In this document: positions 22,692 to 34,983 of the stretch, piece after piece
Layout of the letters: every line of letters starts with the position of its first letter
Numbering within the stretch: the stretch's first letter is position 1
Assembly: GCA_026874595.1 (NCBI GenBank)
Contig: CM049322.1
Span: 55,526,386-55,590,385, forward strand
DNA length: 64,000 nucleotides
Direction: 5' to 3'
From: Sipunculus nudus
Lineage: Eukaryota; Annelida; Sipuncula; Golfingiida; Sipunculidae
Notes under the pieces: generated by a model
Databases searched by the model: none
What the model saw: the letters and a program-made list of their open reading frames with translations, nothing else
Told to the model about the DNA's origin: nothing
Position numbers and translations under genes: made by a program

Positions 22692-23645
22692 TATAATCAA
22701 ACATAGAGTCTTTATGAAATAATTCTATAATTTTTTTTAAAATATATATGCCGTGCTCTAATACGGGGTAAACTAGATTGCATAGGGCGCCAACAGGATG
22801 TGTTGCACACTAATGCAGCCAATTCCTCTCTTCCTCGTTAGTCCTTAGTTCATCATAAGCTTAACCAACTAAAGAATGGTTAGCCTGTTCCTATGATATG
22901 GGTTAAGTAGTTATTTTATGCTTATCCTGCTAAAAGAAAAAAAAAAAACTTAAAGCCAACAGATCAAAGAGTATGAGTGAAATTGGGCCTTCTTGAGATT
23001 ATAACCTGTCCAATATACACTGCCGCCCATTATAATACAATTTAACTATGCAATAGGAGTAGACCATGGCTCCTTTAAAGTGCTCAGTCTTGGTAAGAAA
23101 TCCTGTTAAAATACTCATCAATTTTGTGCAGATGTATGCTTTAAATTAATGTTGCTCCTGCCCATTATTATCTTCTGTTATTGACTTTATGCGCATTGAC
23201 TACACTGAGCATAAACCTTTAAAACATGCATCAAGGTTAACTTTGATACGGAAAGAAATTGGGTACCCTGTGACATATATTAATAATAGACCCATAATTA
23301 GTTTGAAGGACAGATCGTGCTTTAATTGCAATCAACTATCAACCGCGGGCTGGCACTGTAGGAAAAAAATTGATCGGGTGAACTCTATATCTGAGGCTGA
23401 GCCAGAGTGGTAATTCCCGTGACTCGTGGTACATGATGACATATAGACACAGCAGGTATCCACATACACATGGCATTTTTCAATGAACCAGCATACCTAT
23501 TCATACATCTCTCTCTTTCCCTCCCCCTCTCTCTTTCTCTATATAATATATACATGTTTAGAACTACATATATATCCATACATATTATATATACTGATTA
23601 CACCTCTTAATTGTGCGCAAAATGCTCGGTGCCATCAGTTTCCGT
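22340..23645 (+). repeat. Unit B module related to A 12,960-14,450, with a nested second copy
   Basis: The CGGTTCACTGCC to GCCGTGCTC series is present once here. A second partial copy begins near 23,475 (AACCAGCATACCTATTCATAC) and continues after the SINE to about 23,990, indicating a tandem duplication of about 1.1 kb inside unit B. The CAATCAACTATCAACCGCGG block lies at about 23,330 (A relative at about 14,296). Confidence 0.7.
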
Positions 23646-23888
23646 CATATTATATTATTTTACATGGATTGTACAAAAAGTTATAATAACTAATCCAGGC
23701 ACTCTCAATGGCTCCGGTGATGGCGTTCGGTAGTCTGCAGAGTTGGAGGAAACCGGAGTACCCGGAGAAACCACCGGCCTTAGACGGGCAACTACAACCC
23801 ACTCTCATAGCAACGCCGGGGATCGAACCCGGGTCGCCAGCGGACAGAGCCAAGCGTTTTACCACTCAGCTGTCCAGGCCACAGGCGT
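23646..23888 (-). mobile_element. tRNA-derived SINE
   Basis: Read on the minus strand, the element starts with a tRNA-like head. CAGCTGAGTGGTAAAACGC resembles an A box, and GGGTTCGATCCC matches the polymerase III B box about 40 bases later. A body with GGTTTCTCCGGGTACTCCGG and TTTCCTCC follows, of the kind seen in the conserved central domain of several invertebrate SINE families, then an AT-rich tail. Empty sites survive in sister modules (GTCCGTAATTGTGAG at about 13,317; GTCCGTAATAAGAATG at about 22,608). The break lies after CCGT, with CGT on both sides as a possible very short target duplication. Confidence 0.75.
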
Positions 23889-23905
23889 AATTGGGAGGTT
23901 CTACG

Positions 23906-23908
<3 letters not shown>

Positions 23909-23948
<40 letters not shown>
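23909..23948 (+). repeat. (TA)n microsatellite
   Basis: A TA run immediately after the SINE-containing module. Confidence 0.9.
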
Positions 23949-23950
<2 letters not shown>

Positions 23951-24199
23951 CATATTCAAAGCACAGAGTCTTCATGAAAAAATTCTATATTTAAGCAATA
24001 ACGTTCTGTGGACAAGAGTACGCTGCTCTGTGTCAAACAGGTCTGCTACGAACAACAACCACCAACTGTAATGACATACCACGAGGAAATGCTGTATCAT
24101 CCGATAGTCCGAGTGTAATCAGCCTGTAAGACCCTGAGAGGTGTACACTAAAATATAAAAAAAAATGGATATGTGAGGCTGGATTTGACGCTTCATAAG

Positions 24200-24960
24200 T
24201 CGGGCTAGTGCAGAGTAATTAAAACACATTGTGTCATATAAAGACACAAAACTATGGAAAGCAGGGCCACAATAATGCACCAGCCCACATGTCATAAGTT
24301 CCCACTATATTAGGAACACACTATTCTTTTTCACACGGGTTCTCCCACACGAGCGCATATATTCCAAGTTATAATAGTCATGGTGTTGCCGGTGGGCGTC
24401 TTTCTAAAACACTGGTATCACAATTAGGATGGCCCATTCAATTTCAATATTAATTTGCTGCTGATCCAGCTGAATGATTAATGACCCATTTCTGGATATT
24501 TTGAAAGTACGGTGATTCACACATTGTATTGACAAGGAACATACGAGTATGCAATCAAATCATATATGTAAAAAGCAGAAAATAACATACAGAATGGATC
24601 ATTATATATCATGAATACTCCATACATCAATTTATAATCCTTCAAATAACAAACGTTATGGACAATACGTGAGCCAACCACGAATGTGTTGAAGTGTCAA
24701 AGGGAAATGTCTTCAGTATGCACCGTCCACTCTGGCTTTGAGTTGGCACGACTGCCTCTCACTACTGAGTATATTAAACAGATCCAACGGAATTTTCAAC
24801 AGTATCTGTTCAATTAACTGTAAGGTGATGGTTGTATAATTATGAGGGCAGCCCTCATCTCCCTTGCCACGTTGTGTCTCATTTTTTATTTTGTCCGGTG
24901 ATTGTTTTCCGTGCATGCTGACATTAGACGTGGTATACCAGCAAAAGGGATAGGCAATCT
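24200..24960 (+). repeat. Second unit B copy of the 37-codon ORF and GCPxN blocks
   Basis: This stretch repeats the order seen at 8,880-9,720 and 20,700-21,600 with internal deletions: CTCCCACACGAGCGCAT, the GTGGGCGTCTTTC block, ATGAATACTCCATAC, and the GCCCTCATCTCCCTTGCC block. The 37-codon ORF relative (about 24,362) has ATA in place of ATG and an in-frame TAG. A short (TA)n plus (ATAG)n tract follows at about 25,085-25,138. Confidence 0.65.
24713..24916 (-). CDS. Minus-strand ORF, second unit B relative of the GCPxN family
   Basis: The minus-strand frame contains KNETQRGKGDEGCPHN, then YTTITLQLIEQ and ILLKIPLDLFNIL. It aligns over more than 40 residues with 9,511-9,735 (NE-x-x-R-x-x-x-D-x-GCP-x-N) with many conservative replacements. 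Upstream of the ATG the frame differs from the fragment at 37,516-37,767. The plus strand of the same DNA starts MRAALISLATLCLIFYF and then stops. The function is unknown. Confidence 0.3.
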   Translation of the reverse strand: MHGKQSPDKIKNETQRGKGDEGCPHNYTTITLQLIEQILLKIPLDLFNILSSERQSCQLKARVDGAY

Positions 24961-25080
24961 GCTATACACTGCACATCGTCTATTGACAGATAAAGACACG
25001 ATATTAAACCATGAGGAACCTACTAGGTGAGAATATTGTAGGTAAGAGGTCCCTGCCTTCCAAAGTTATGTAGGCTCTCT

Positions 25081-25125
<45 letters not shown>

Positions 25126-25619
25126 TAGATAGATAGATATTCAATTTTGGTCAGAGTGAACACATGGATGAATTGGAAAATGAACAGAGAACAAAAAAAA
25201 TAACACAAAAACCGTCATATTCCTATAAATTATATTCCAAACTAGATTGAAATGTACAAAGGTTAGTTATTCCAGGTCCTTTGAATGCAGTGATGTGAAA
25301 ATATGGAAGGTCCATGATGACTACTTTATATGAACAAATAAAAGAATCACTTTTATAGGTATAACTACATCATGTTTTATGTGAAGTTCTCTGATTGCAT
25401 CGTGTGTTAAATGTATGTTGATGAGCCTCAAGATTTTGTAATGACAAATATATTAAATTACACATGATGCGCACTTTCATTACTGCTTAGTAGATTGGTG
25501 TAATCATTGGTTAACGTACCTCAAAAACGTTGTAATAAGTCATTCTAGTAGGATGAGTTTTCAACAATATTTTATTATAGTTCCATGTCCCCCATTTTGC
25601 GGTGTCAACAAAATCCAGG

Positions 25620-26010
25620 ACAGGTAAGAAAAGTTTACTAATGACATAAACCTCGTGTTAAAGAAATAGATGTAACGTTTTATCAGTGCCAGGTAAGACA
25701 ACATTTCCTATAATATTAAATAATCTTGTGTAAGTAAACATTTGATGTAACAGTATAAGATTGCCTGGTACGAAAACATTTCTTATAATGGTAAGGCAGT
25801 CTCTTGTAAATAAGCATTGCCTAACGGCAGTGCCAGCCAGGAAATCATTGGTTAAAACATAACAGCAGTGCAAGATCATAATATATTGCTCAGAAGAACT
25901 TCTATAATAGCCACAACAGTTATACCTGTAATCCTGTATCAATAAATATGTACAAATCAATATAAAGCAGTGAAAGTTCAGAAAACATAAATTATAATAT
26001 AAAAGCGGTA
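25620..26010 (+). repeat. Degenerate tandem repeat of about 70 bases, 4-5 copies
   Basis: Successive copies contain CAGGTAAGAAAA, CAGGTAAGACAACATTTCCT, CTGGTACGAAAACATTTCTT, CAGCCAGGAAATCATT and CAGAAAACATAAATTATAA, each followed by a TATAATAT-type and CAGT stretch. A single copy exists at about 11,331 (A) and 21,773 (B). The 119-codon minus-strand ORF (25,658-26,017) only translates the repeat. Most copies contain a GGTAAG donor-like core. Confidence 0.6.
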
Positions 26011-26039
26011 ACTGCATATAAGCCTTGTCGACGTATATA

Positions 26040-27580
26040 TTTTTCCTGAAAACAAGCGGTCTGGTAAAAAGACATTTTGTTAGTCAAATATGGCAAATCA
26101 TAAAATATTTGTATACTCAACCGGGAAACGAAGGAAATTACAGGTGGTAATACAGCAAGCCTGGTCCAGTCATTTATTTGGGTCTACAACCACTGTTATC
26201 ATGATCAGCAAACGTAATGAGATGTTCGCGTTTGATCACTTCTTTATCCACATTGAGTTTATTACTGTTTATGGTGAAAAGTAATTGTATTTTTAGGTGA
26301 GACTCGTGTGATCAACAGGTCCGTTGTTGCCGAAGGTGTGTGTTATTGAATATAAAAAAAAATAAAATTATTAACTTCTTATTCACTTGTGCACGCAGTT
26401 ACCGGAAGTCTTTCATAACTGTAAACACTTGGTAGTCTGAAGACAAAAAGTGTGGCCACAAATGGTTTTCTAAATTAGAATGAGATGTGATAAAACCATA
26501 TTAGCTACCCTTGTGAGTTGCCTACAAACCAAAATAAAACTATACTTATACATTACATTATCATGATATTTTTGTTGATATTATTATTATCAAACTGCAT
26601 ATCGTGTCGCAGTTTGCATAAGGGTTTTAGAATAACAAATTTAAGTTCTGAATTTTAAAAATCATTTTGGAATATTCCTCTTCTTTTTCGAAATGCATAA
26701 AACTTTTTCCTACTCTACACTTCTTATTAAAAACTCACTGCAGACATAAGAGTAAATATTGTATCATCGTGTTATTAACATATTTACTATTCTCCCATTT
26801 AATGGTCCTTTTATACATATATACGCATACATATATATTACTAATATGTAAATAAATATATATATTTAATTTACATTTCAGAGTAGAACAAGCAACTAAA
26901 TCCAATAATTTTGATAGAACTTTGTTCAATACGTATTACAGCTGAACTAGGACGTGGAAAGTGCATTGTGTGTAATGTAATAAAGCTATTGGTTCAAGAA
27001 AAATGCTTTATCATTTGTATAATTCACCATTCTTTTAAAAACGTTGGATATGTTGGCACATCATTGGCGGGGCCTACCCTAGTTACTTCATAAAAAAGAA
27101 AGGGTTTATTTGCTTACTATTTTAATATATGTAACATAATCACGTTGTGCCTAATCATCACTTGCAACTTTAAGTTGGTTCCGTTTGCTTATAAACCATT
27201 GTTAAAATATGCAAACATTGATTCCAAATATACACTCTTGATCTAGCAGGGTCCCAGTGGATGCAACCATGATCATTCATTTGATATCACTTTTTTTCTA
27301 TAAAACATAAATCTAGAACATTTGTGAAGGATAGATTACAGCAATAATATGCAATATATCTCTAGAACACTAAAACGCAGGAGCCAATCCAGCATCCTTA
27401 CATTCAGGGGATATGTCAAGCACTCGGTCTACATATTTTCCTTACGCGCATTCTCAATGGCGCCGACGAATAGCAGACCGTTAAGATATAGTTTAGAACA
27501 GAGGCTGAGGATAGGTCCATTCTGTCATCGAATGCTGAACCGGGAACAATATTATTTAACGTGCCTCATGTAGTCATTAA
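26040..27580. other. Stretch without recognised gene at the end of unit B
   Basis: AT-rich sequence with short ORFs (26,090-26,284; 26,667-26,855; 26,911-27,093; 27,349-27,573), none recognisable. The last has a GGCGCCATTGAGA-like segment on the minus strand that faintly resembles the 3' part of the SINE, too little to call. Confidence 0.4.
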
Positions 27581-27589
27581 AAACATATA

Positions 27590-27604
27590 TATGTATATAT
27601 ATGC

Positions 27605-27650
<46 letters not shown>

Positions 27651-27725
27651 ATATATGTATACATATATATTATATATATTTATATGCCTATATATATATG
27701 TATTTATTTATATAGATATATAAAT

Positions 27726-27757
<32 letters not shown>

Positions 27758-27762
27758 CACCA
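27590..27762 (+). repeat. Compound (TATATG)n / (TA)n satellite tract
   Basis: Seven or eight copies of a GTATAT hexamer, flanked by TA runs, just before the start of unit C. Confidence 0.9.
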
Positions 27763-27838
27763 ACACACACACGAACCTGTTTTAGCCATGCTTTTGTGCA
27801 CACACACACGAAAGGGTCACAATAATGACAGAGACCAG

Positions 27839-27846
27839 TATATAAG
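27839..27846 (+). promoter_or_regulatory. TATATAAG box at the start of unit C
   Basis: GAGACCAG-TATATAAG-ACACA is shared with 47,730 although the surrounding units are well diverged. The unit-start block follows within about 30 bases. Confidence 0.35.
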
Positions 27847-27867
27847 ACACAACTATATTTATTGTGT

Positions 27868-28340
27868 TTTTGCTTAATAACACAATATCATCCGATCTCT
27901 TGCACTCTGATCTAAGCAAGGTATTGTGTGCAGCCTCGTGCCCCTCCGACGAATCGCGCCTACCCGCCGGTCCCAATCGAGCATCTCTCGCAGCCAAATG
28001 GAACATGTGAGGTGCATCGTGAAAATATGAGTCAGTAAAGAGAAGTCGAAAACTCTTATATATTAATTGCGCATGTGTCTACGCGGTCGTAGTTAACAGC
28101 TTATTATATACTATTATTTTCTTTTCAATTAGATAATCGTTAATAAATTTATATGACTCATAAATTATTATATTTTTGATTAACAGATCCAAAACACACT
28201 CAACGTGTTTATGTGCATTACGTATGTTAATTATTTATAAGTATTTGGCTCATCAATTTTACTCATTCAGTCATTATGTCATGAAAAAATTAAATTTATA
28301 CAAAATGCACAGTTATCTCGACATAATTCTGCTATTATGT
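27868..28340 (+). repeat. Unit start block, copy in C
   Basis: It aligns with 1-610 at clearly lower identity: CGATCTCTTGCACTCTGA, AAGCAAGGTATTGTGTGC and AATCGAGCA are kept. It lacks the ATG of the unit A ORF and meets a stop sooner. Confidence 0.75.
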
Positions 28341-28359
28341 TTTCCATTTTTTTTTTAAC

Positions 28360-30490
28360 ATTTCATTTCCTTGAATACGTCGCGACATTGCAGCAGAGGG
28401 AGGAATAAACACCAATGTCATTACGTTTTAGCAACAATCTAATGCACTTCTTTTTAGAGATAAGGAAATAAAATAGGTAGGTAGTTACTTATGTTACTTC
28501 ACTAAACTTCGTAATTCTTCCACTCACGCTCTTTTTCAAACAATTTTGTGGCATTTGTGGCAGACAGCTACGACAGGCAAATCCATCAAATTAGGTAACC
28601 ATTTTTTTCTTCATTACCATGCAATATAAAACAAAATGTCCATACATAGAGCAGAGGCGCCAAGAAGGGATTCCAGTACATAATAATACCCTCACTTTTT
28701 GTTCTCCCATTCATTGAAATAGAACACATAACGTCGACCCATTTGACGCCTCCAATACTGGCCAATAAAAAAAAATCGTTGATTTTTCTTCTCACAAATG
28801 TAAGGTTAAAGTTCACATAAAATTAATTATACACTATTGTGATATTACCGTGCATGTTTTTGGCTGACCAAACATCACGGGTACCCAATAAGCGTTTACA
28901 GTGATGAGATTAACACATTTACCCTGATGAGATTTACAAAGAGCCTAGTGACTATGGCTAGTAGATTATGCAATTAGTATTGGGCCCGTAAGAACAAAGG
29001 CTTTAAGGTACACAAAGATCCAGGGTAATGCAGATGAGTGAATGTTTGAAAGATTACATAAAAAAACAGTTAAATTATAATAATAAATTAAATATTCTTG
29101 TTATTGTGAACAGTTGTAAATCAGAGAGAAGCCTATTGAAGTCTTTTAGTTTAATATGAAATAACAAGAATGTTCAAATTATCATGCCAAATCTTACACT
29201 TTTGATGTGGTCACATTATTTTTAACTGTCCTGACAATTTGTTGTGCATTAAAATACTGATGATCACGCTTCTAAAAATCAAAGAAAGAGAAGTAAATGT
29301 TTTTTTTTTCTAATGAATTTAACTGTTACTCTATTTGTAACACGACAGCATGTGCGGTTATTTTATCACAAAAGGACTTCTGCAAGTTTAATGACTAACG
29401 GCACACATACCCCCCCCCCCCCCACCCCCACTCCTTATGCGTAGCCTTTTGACGTGAGGATGAAGCATGGACTGTCAAATATTCAAAAGTAACTCAAGAC
29501 ATTGTTCCGTTCTCCGTGTTTCGCCTGGGCTTGCAGGGCTCATTTATGACAGTTTCTTTAGTAGCAACGGGTTGTATTCCTCATGTGCGGAATGCAGAAT
29601 TATTGTTTAGAGATTTTAAATGGACCTACACGGCGGTTTGCGTTATTTCTATGTGTTGCCCCTGGGTACCAACAGAAAAATTGTTACATATGGCGATCGT
29701 TTTGCCGCGACTACGCCTTCCGCATGCCAGATCCGCGCATGAGGAATCTTACCTTCTTGATTAACAAAATACGTATGCCGATTTTATACGCATTCCGCAT
29801 CCTGCACATAGGAAATCTTAGCTTTATTATGCAAACATGTTCGACTTTACTTATTAAATACATCCGATAAGCGGAAGTGATTATGTTTTTGCTGGCGTTG
29901 GTTTTGTCTATCCCTTAGCAACATAAGCTTGACAGTTATTTGCGGATTTTTATGAAAAATCAGATAGCTCGTCAATGGTCGAAGGAAAAATGATAAATTT
30001 TGATACGGATAATATTCTTGATCCAGGAATATTTTTCATAGTTACTTATAGTTACATATGAGGGTAATGAGCTGCCTTGTCGGAATTCTGCGCTCTCTTA
30101 GGGCTTTTCTAGTAAATACGGTCGTGCAAACCGCTCGACATTTCTATGACTAGCCATGTCCAATGTCTAACCTTATGATTCAGGACAATACACATAAATC
30201 ATAACATATAGTGCCACTAGAGGTCATTATTGATTATTGGATATCTCCTCTTGCTGACAAAGGAAAGTCACTGCCTCAGAAATTATTTAAGTTTATATCC
30301 AGAATTACCACAGACTCTGCTGTTAATGTAGTAATTGTTCCTTTTCATCATTTATTCGTTACTTCTATCAAAATATCAACAATGGCAGTAATACATCTAT
30401 TAGAATCCGTATGGTATTTTATAACGTTGTTTTGTCTAGCATGTCAGCTGCTACTTTGCATTGGTGTTTATAGGCACAGGTCTGTTTGTT
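28360..30490. other. Unit C-specific stretch without recognised gene
   Basis: Unit A has only about 100 bases at this position. The stretch holds a poly-C run (about 29,410-29,428) and two imperfect copies of a roughly 70-base block (TTCCGCATGCCAGATCC-type at about 29,719 and ATTCCGCATCCTGCAC-type at about 29,791). ORFs at 29,516-29,764, 29,583-29,870, 30,211-30,498 and minus 28,586-28,816 show no family I recognise. It could be an unclassified insertion. Confidence 0.4.
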
Positions 30491-33000
30491 TTATCTAATA
30501 TACACCCTGTGCCGTTCCTTAAGGGCTTTTGTCAATTAACAGTAGATTGCGGGCTGGCTCTGTTGAAAATAATGACACTCCATCCATGTCGCCTTCTTAG
30601 TCATAATATATTTCTGTGGTTGAGCCAGAATGCTAATCCTTGTGACTGATAATACGCTTTTGCAGCCAACTGTTGTTATCGAATTAACTCCAGCTATATC
30701 CTATACAAACAACAGGTATCCATAAACACATCTCAATAGTAAAGCATGATAGACTAAGTAATTACGTTCTTTGAACAAGAAGAATAATGTTTTATGTAAA
30801 ACATGTCTGCTAAGAATAAACAATAACCACTAACTGTACAGTAAGTACAAATCACTTGGTAATGCTTGAGTTTCTCTATTGCCAAGAAAGATTCCCTGAG
30901 TTTTCCTTTTATTATATGTCTCAAGTGTCCTCATTCTGTAATGCTCTGAGAGGCATTTACTGGGAAAAAAATTGTGGATAACTGAGGCAGGATCATGACC
31001 CCGCTTCATTAGTAGGACTTCATTGCGAGTTTGTGTGTCTCCTTGGCTTCACCTGTCTAACCTGATCAACCATATCCGACAGTGAGAAAGTTTTTTGAAT
31101 CTTGTGTATACCTTTGATCATCAAAGGTTTGTATTATATTTGGATGAAAAATAACTCCTAATAATTAGGTGTTCTAACCAAATAAAACCGCTACAGACCT
31201 TACAAACTAAATCGTTGACCTCGTTGAAAATACTTTATAATTTCTTATGGAATTTCTGCATATGCTTTAGAAAAAGGTTCATGAGTACGGACTGACTGTT
31301 AGGATTGTTCCATATTCATTAGTATTCTGTTTTGTTATAAAACGCGATATCTTTGATCCCTGTGTGCTTACATCAATTGTTGATGTCTCAATGCGTTTCA
31401 AAAGGATATAAAACGTATATAGTGAAACGATATAAAAATCACTATTATCTGAGGCATAAAATTATATGGACCGATCGTAAAATAGATATTTAAAATGATT
31501 TACAGTAATTTCCATATGTACAGAAGAATAGCTTTGTTGTTTAAAATAAATTGTTGGGGTCATCACGGTTTCACATTCCTCAATATTTTCTGTGTATTAT
31601 GTCCGGAATTATTGACACTTACACAAACTCATATATATTGCATTTGTTTATAATAATTTAACCGGGTGGATAGTCTGTAGGTCTTTGTGTTCGTGTATGT
31701 TGCTACCGTTTGAACCCGGTACGTTAAGACAAAAAAGTAACAATGGTGAACTCTGTGTGAATGATTGGTAAAATAAAAGCACACATCCACATACAAGATG
31801 TGTACAATTGGTTTTATAATGAACAATTGTTCCGTACCTGCATATTCTGTTTTTAAATGTACGTCGGTATTGAAGCAATGAAGCACAAGCCCACTATCTA
31901 TATGTTATCATTATATTAGTTACATAAACAGAGTTCTTTTGCAGACATTCTCTCCTACGCAGCCGCATATGTTTCAAGCCTTGTTGTTGCCGATGGGCGT
32001 CTTTCCCAAAGGCTGATTTCACCATTATGAGGGTACATTTAATTAAATGAATATTTGCTGCTGCCATTTCTGAATATTTGTTCATAAATTTCGGAAAATT
32101 GTAAAATTAAAATTAAATAACAATTATATATTGTATTGAAAACGGATATCCATGTATACAATCGTACCTCACATTCAGGCATAACCTTGGCTTTTCTTCA
32201 TTATATGTTGAATGACTGCTGCAGATCATAAAGGTGAAATGTAACTTTTTTATTTGCTTACCGAATTCAGTGTGAAAAGTTACCCCGGTCGGCCGAATGA
32301 TAGTTAATTAGACTGAAGGTAACAATCTGAATAAAAAAAATAGCCTATGTCACCGCACAGCTATGACACCGCACGGCGACACGATCGGCGGGGTGACGTC
32401 AGGTGATGTTGGTCACCTAACAAACAAAATAGTGTACATTTCAGTTACCCTTCTGGGATTTAAATTTGTTTGCGTCTATTCTTACTTCACATTTCCGCTT
32501 TCCGTGGTCTGTTCGATTTTAATCAAATTGGGTTAAATTGAGAAATCAGTCAAACTAAATACTCGAAAAGCCTATCATAATATAATTAAATATACATAAC
32601 ATTTAAGATTTACAGAAGAAGCTTACGTCACAAACACAAGCTTCTGTTTTAAGGCATGTGCCGGTTAAATGCTGCATTGACCCTGTTGTGCCGTCCAGGT
32701 TCCGATGTTTACGTATGTTAATATGAAACAAATTATCCACATATGATATATGATAAATAAAATAAATATGATTTTATGCCAATACGCAGAAACCCAAGGC
32801 ATTCGCTCATTTCAGCTATGGCTAGGAAAAAACCCTTCTATATGAAAAGAGTAGTTTATTTTTGGCTTTTAATTTTTATTACAGGTCTATATATGTTCAA
32901 CCGATGTTATAGAAGATATCTATGATATATTGTATGAACAGTAGGTCTATATATGAGCTTGCCTGTACATCCTGTACTAAAACTCGGTGATTTATATATC
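30490..33000 (+). repeat. Paralogous module in C, related to A 900-4,610
   Basis: It carries the same blocks as A1 in order, then skips the equivalent of about 3,500-4,380 and resumes at CAGAAACCCAAGGCATTCG (A at about 4,388), ending with TATATATGAGCTTGCC. By eye the divergence is much larger than between A and D. Confidence 0.8.
31969..32082 (+). pseudogene. Unit C relative of the 37-codon ORF, early stop
   Basis: ATG-TTT-CAA-GCC is followed by a short hydrophobic run with GVFPKG and then TGA after 15 codons. A deletion within the hydrophobic part relative to 2,380-2,493 is also visible. Confidence 0.45.
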
Positions 33001-33016
33001 TCCATTGGACCTGACA

Positions 33017-34144
33017 TTAAAGGCCTACTTCCACCCTCTAGGTGTTTTTGTATATATGAAAGGCATAAACCTACAAATAGAATTGATGTAAAATTACTGA
33101 CATTGGGGAGCTACTATCCGTAATAGGAACGAATATGTGAATATGTGAGTCCTGGCAAGCCCCCTGAAAAAGTTGAGACAGCCCTTGGGACGTGTGTGAC
33201 GTCACAAACAGACCTCGGTTGCGCGTCCACGTGGTTTCAGCAAGACCGACGGGTCTATCTTATCAAGTGAGGCGGAGGAATCAACGTAAGATGACAATGT
33301 CTGAGACACATTAAAGGAGAATAAAGCGGCGAATTTAGATCTGTAGATTTATGGCAACTTCGACATTAGCCTCATGTTATTTTGGGCCATGTATACGTTG
33401 TTAGAAACAGAAGTCGGTGACACAGGCAGCGGCCGCTGCAAGCCAACACGCCAACACTTGTAACAGGTTTGATTCCAATGACGAAGTGACAGGCTGTACA
33501 AAATCGAAGATGGAATCTGTGGGAATTTTAAGGGATATTCTCAATCTGGTGGTTATTATAAAAATAACGAGATTATTCAGCAATATAATATTTATAGCAA
33601 GAAAATGTAGAGTAGTACGAGATGCCGATGGTGATTCTTGACTTGGTCGAGTTTGTTCAATATCGCTCGCGACGCTTTGCAACAAAGTTTGTTGTTGTGA
33701 TAACATTAACAACTTTGTGACTGGTGCTGTGGTGGCATATTTTGATTCTGCAAAAATCAGCTGATAAGCAACTTTGTTTTGTCGTATGAATAAAGCGCTG
33801 GTCCTTTCTTATTTATCATAATTTATACAAACATACTTCATAATCAGAAATGCAAAATTGTTGTTTTGACATTGATAAGCGCTTTTTTTTGTTTAGCAGT
33901 AGTATTACTATATATACTTTTCGTAAAGCGAGTTTTTACTTGGCAGGCCTTACCTCATAAATACATGCAACCTTATAGTACCACACACGGGGCTAGTCTT
34001 AAATGAAGCTTTATACGTACCACACCCATCCCGATGGAGGATGGTACTAATTTTAAGCACTCCCCCCCCCCCCTCCGGCCCATCCTCGAATTATACATAC
34101 ATTTGATTATTCATATAATTGACACTAATTCCTTTTATAATTTA

Positions 34145-34212
<68 letters not shown>

Positions 34213-34927
34213 TAAATTTGAAATATATAATACAGAGCATGAAATTCACATTTTTAGATGAATTATGAAAGAGCCATGTTTCATTATAAAAAAATCACAC
34301 ACACAGTGACATTATAATTTTACACAGTATATATATGTATAATACAGTCCTGTATATAACACTCCACCAAACGGAAAGCCCCATGGCTATTATTAATCTG
34401 TTTTATATTAGCAATGTTATAGAAAAAGCTCTTGCCATACTGCCTCAGCTAGGCTTTATTGGTGCAAATAAAAATTTACAAGCATGATTTTAAGAATAAT
34501 TGCTCTGTTTTTGTTTTGGCTGATGTAAAACCGTTTATCTGGATTTCAGAGGTACTTTGAGTATCTTATAATTTAAGAATTGTGTAATATGAAAAAAAAA
34601 TGTGTCCAGAAACCATACATTTCAGCTCTGCATGATAGCAGATTTAATTTCAAGAAAAGTACATTAACAATAAATTATCATTTAAAATTATACAAAATTA
34701 CCTATATGTTGTCTTTGGTTAGGTTGATCAGTATATGTATAGGTATATTTAGACTAAATGCCTGGGTACTAAATGGCCAGTGTATCATCTGAAGGTTTAA
34801 GTGTAACATCTTTGAGTGCAATATGGCAAATCATACTAACAAGGAAGGAGAGTGACTGCTGAAACAGATTTGGAGTTCTCCTTATGACTGACTTGGTAAT
34901 TGATTTGATATTTTGTTATATATATAT

Positions 34928-34983
<56 letters not shown>

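Noticed and set aside
23775-23880. A tRNA gene on the minus strand
   Set aside because: The A and B boxes are present, but the cloverleaf is not intact and a SINE body with AT-rich tail follows, so it is a tRNA-derived SINE.
25658-26017. 119-codon minus-strand ORF
   Set aside because: It lies within the degenerate 70-base tandem repeat and shows no recognisable features.
29409-29428. Poly-C tracts (also 13,541, 17,174, 18,152, 34,062, 41,142 and 61,241) as functional elements
   Set aside because: They vary in length between A and D and have no shared flanks, so they behave as simple homopolymer tracts.
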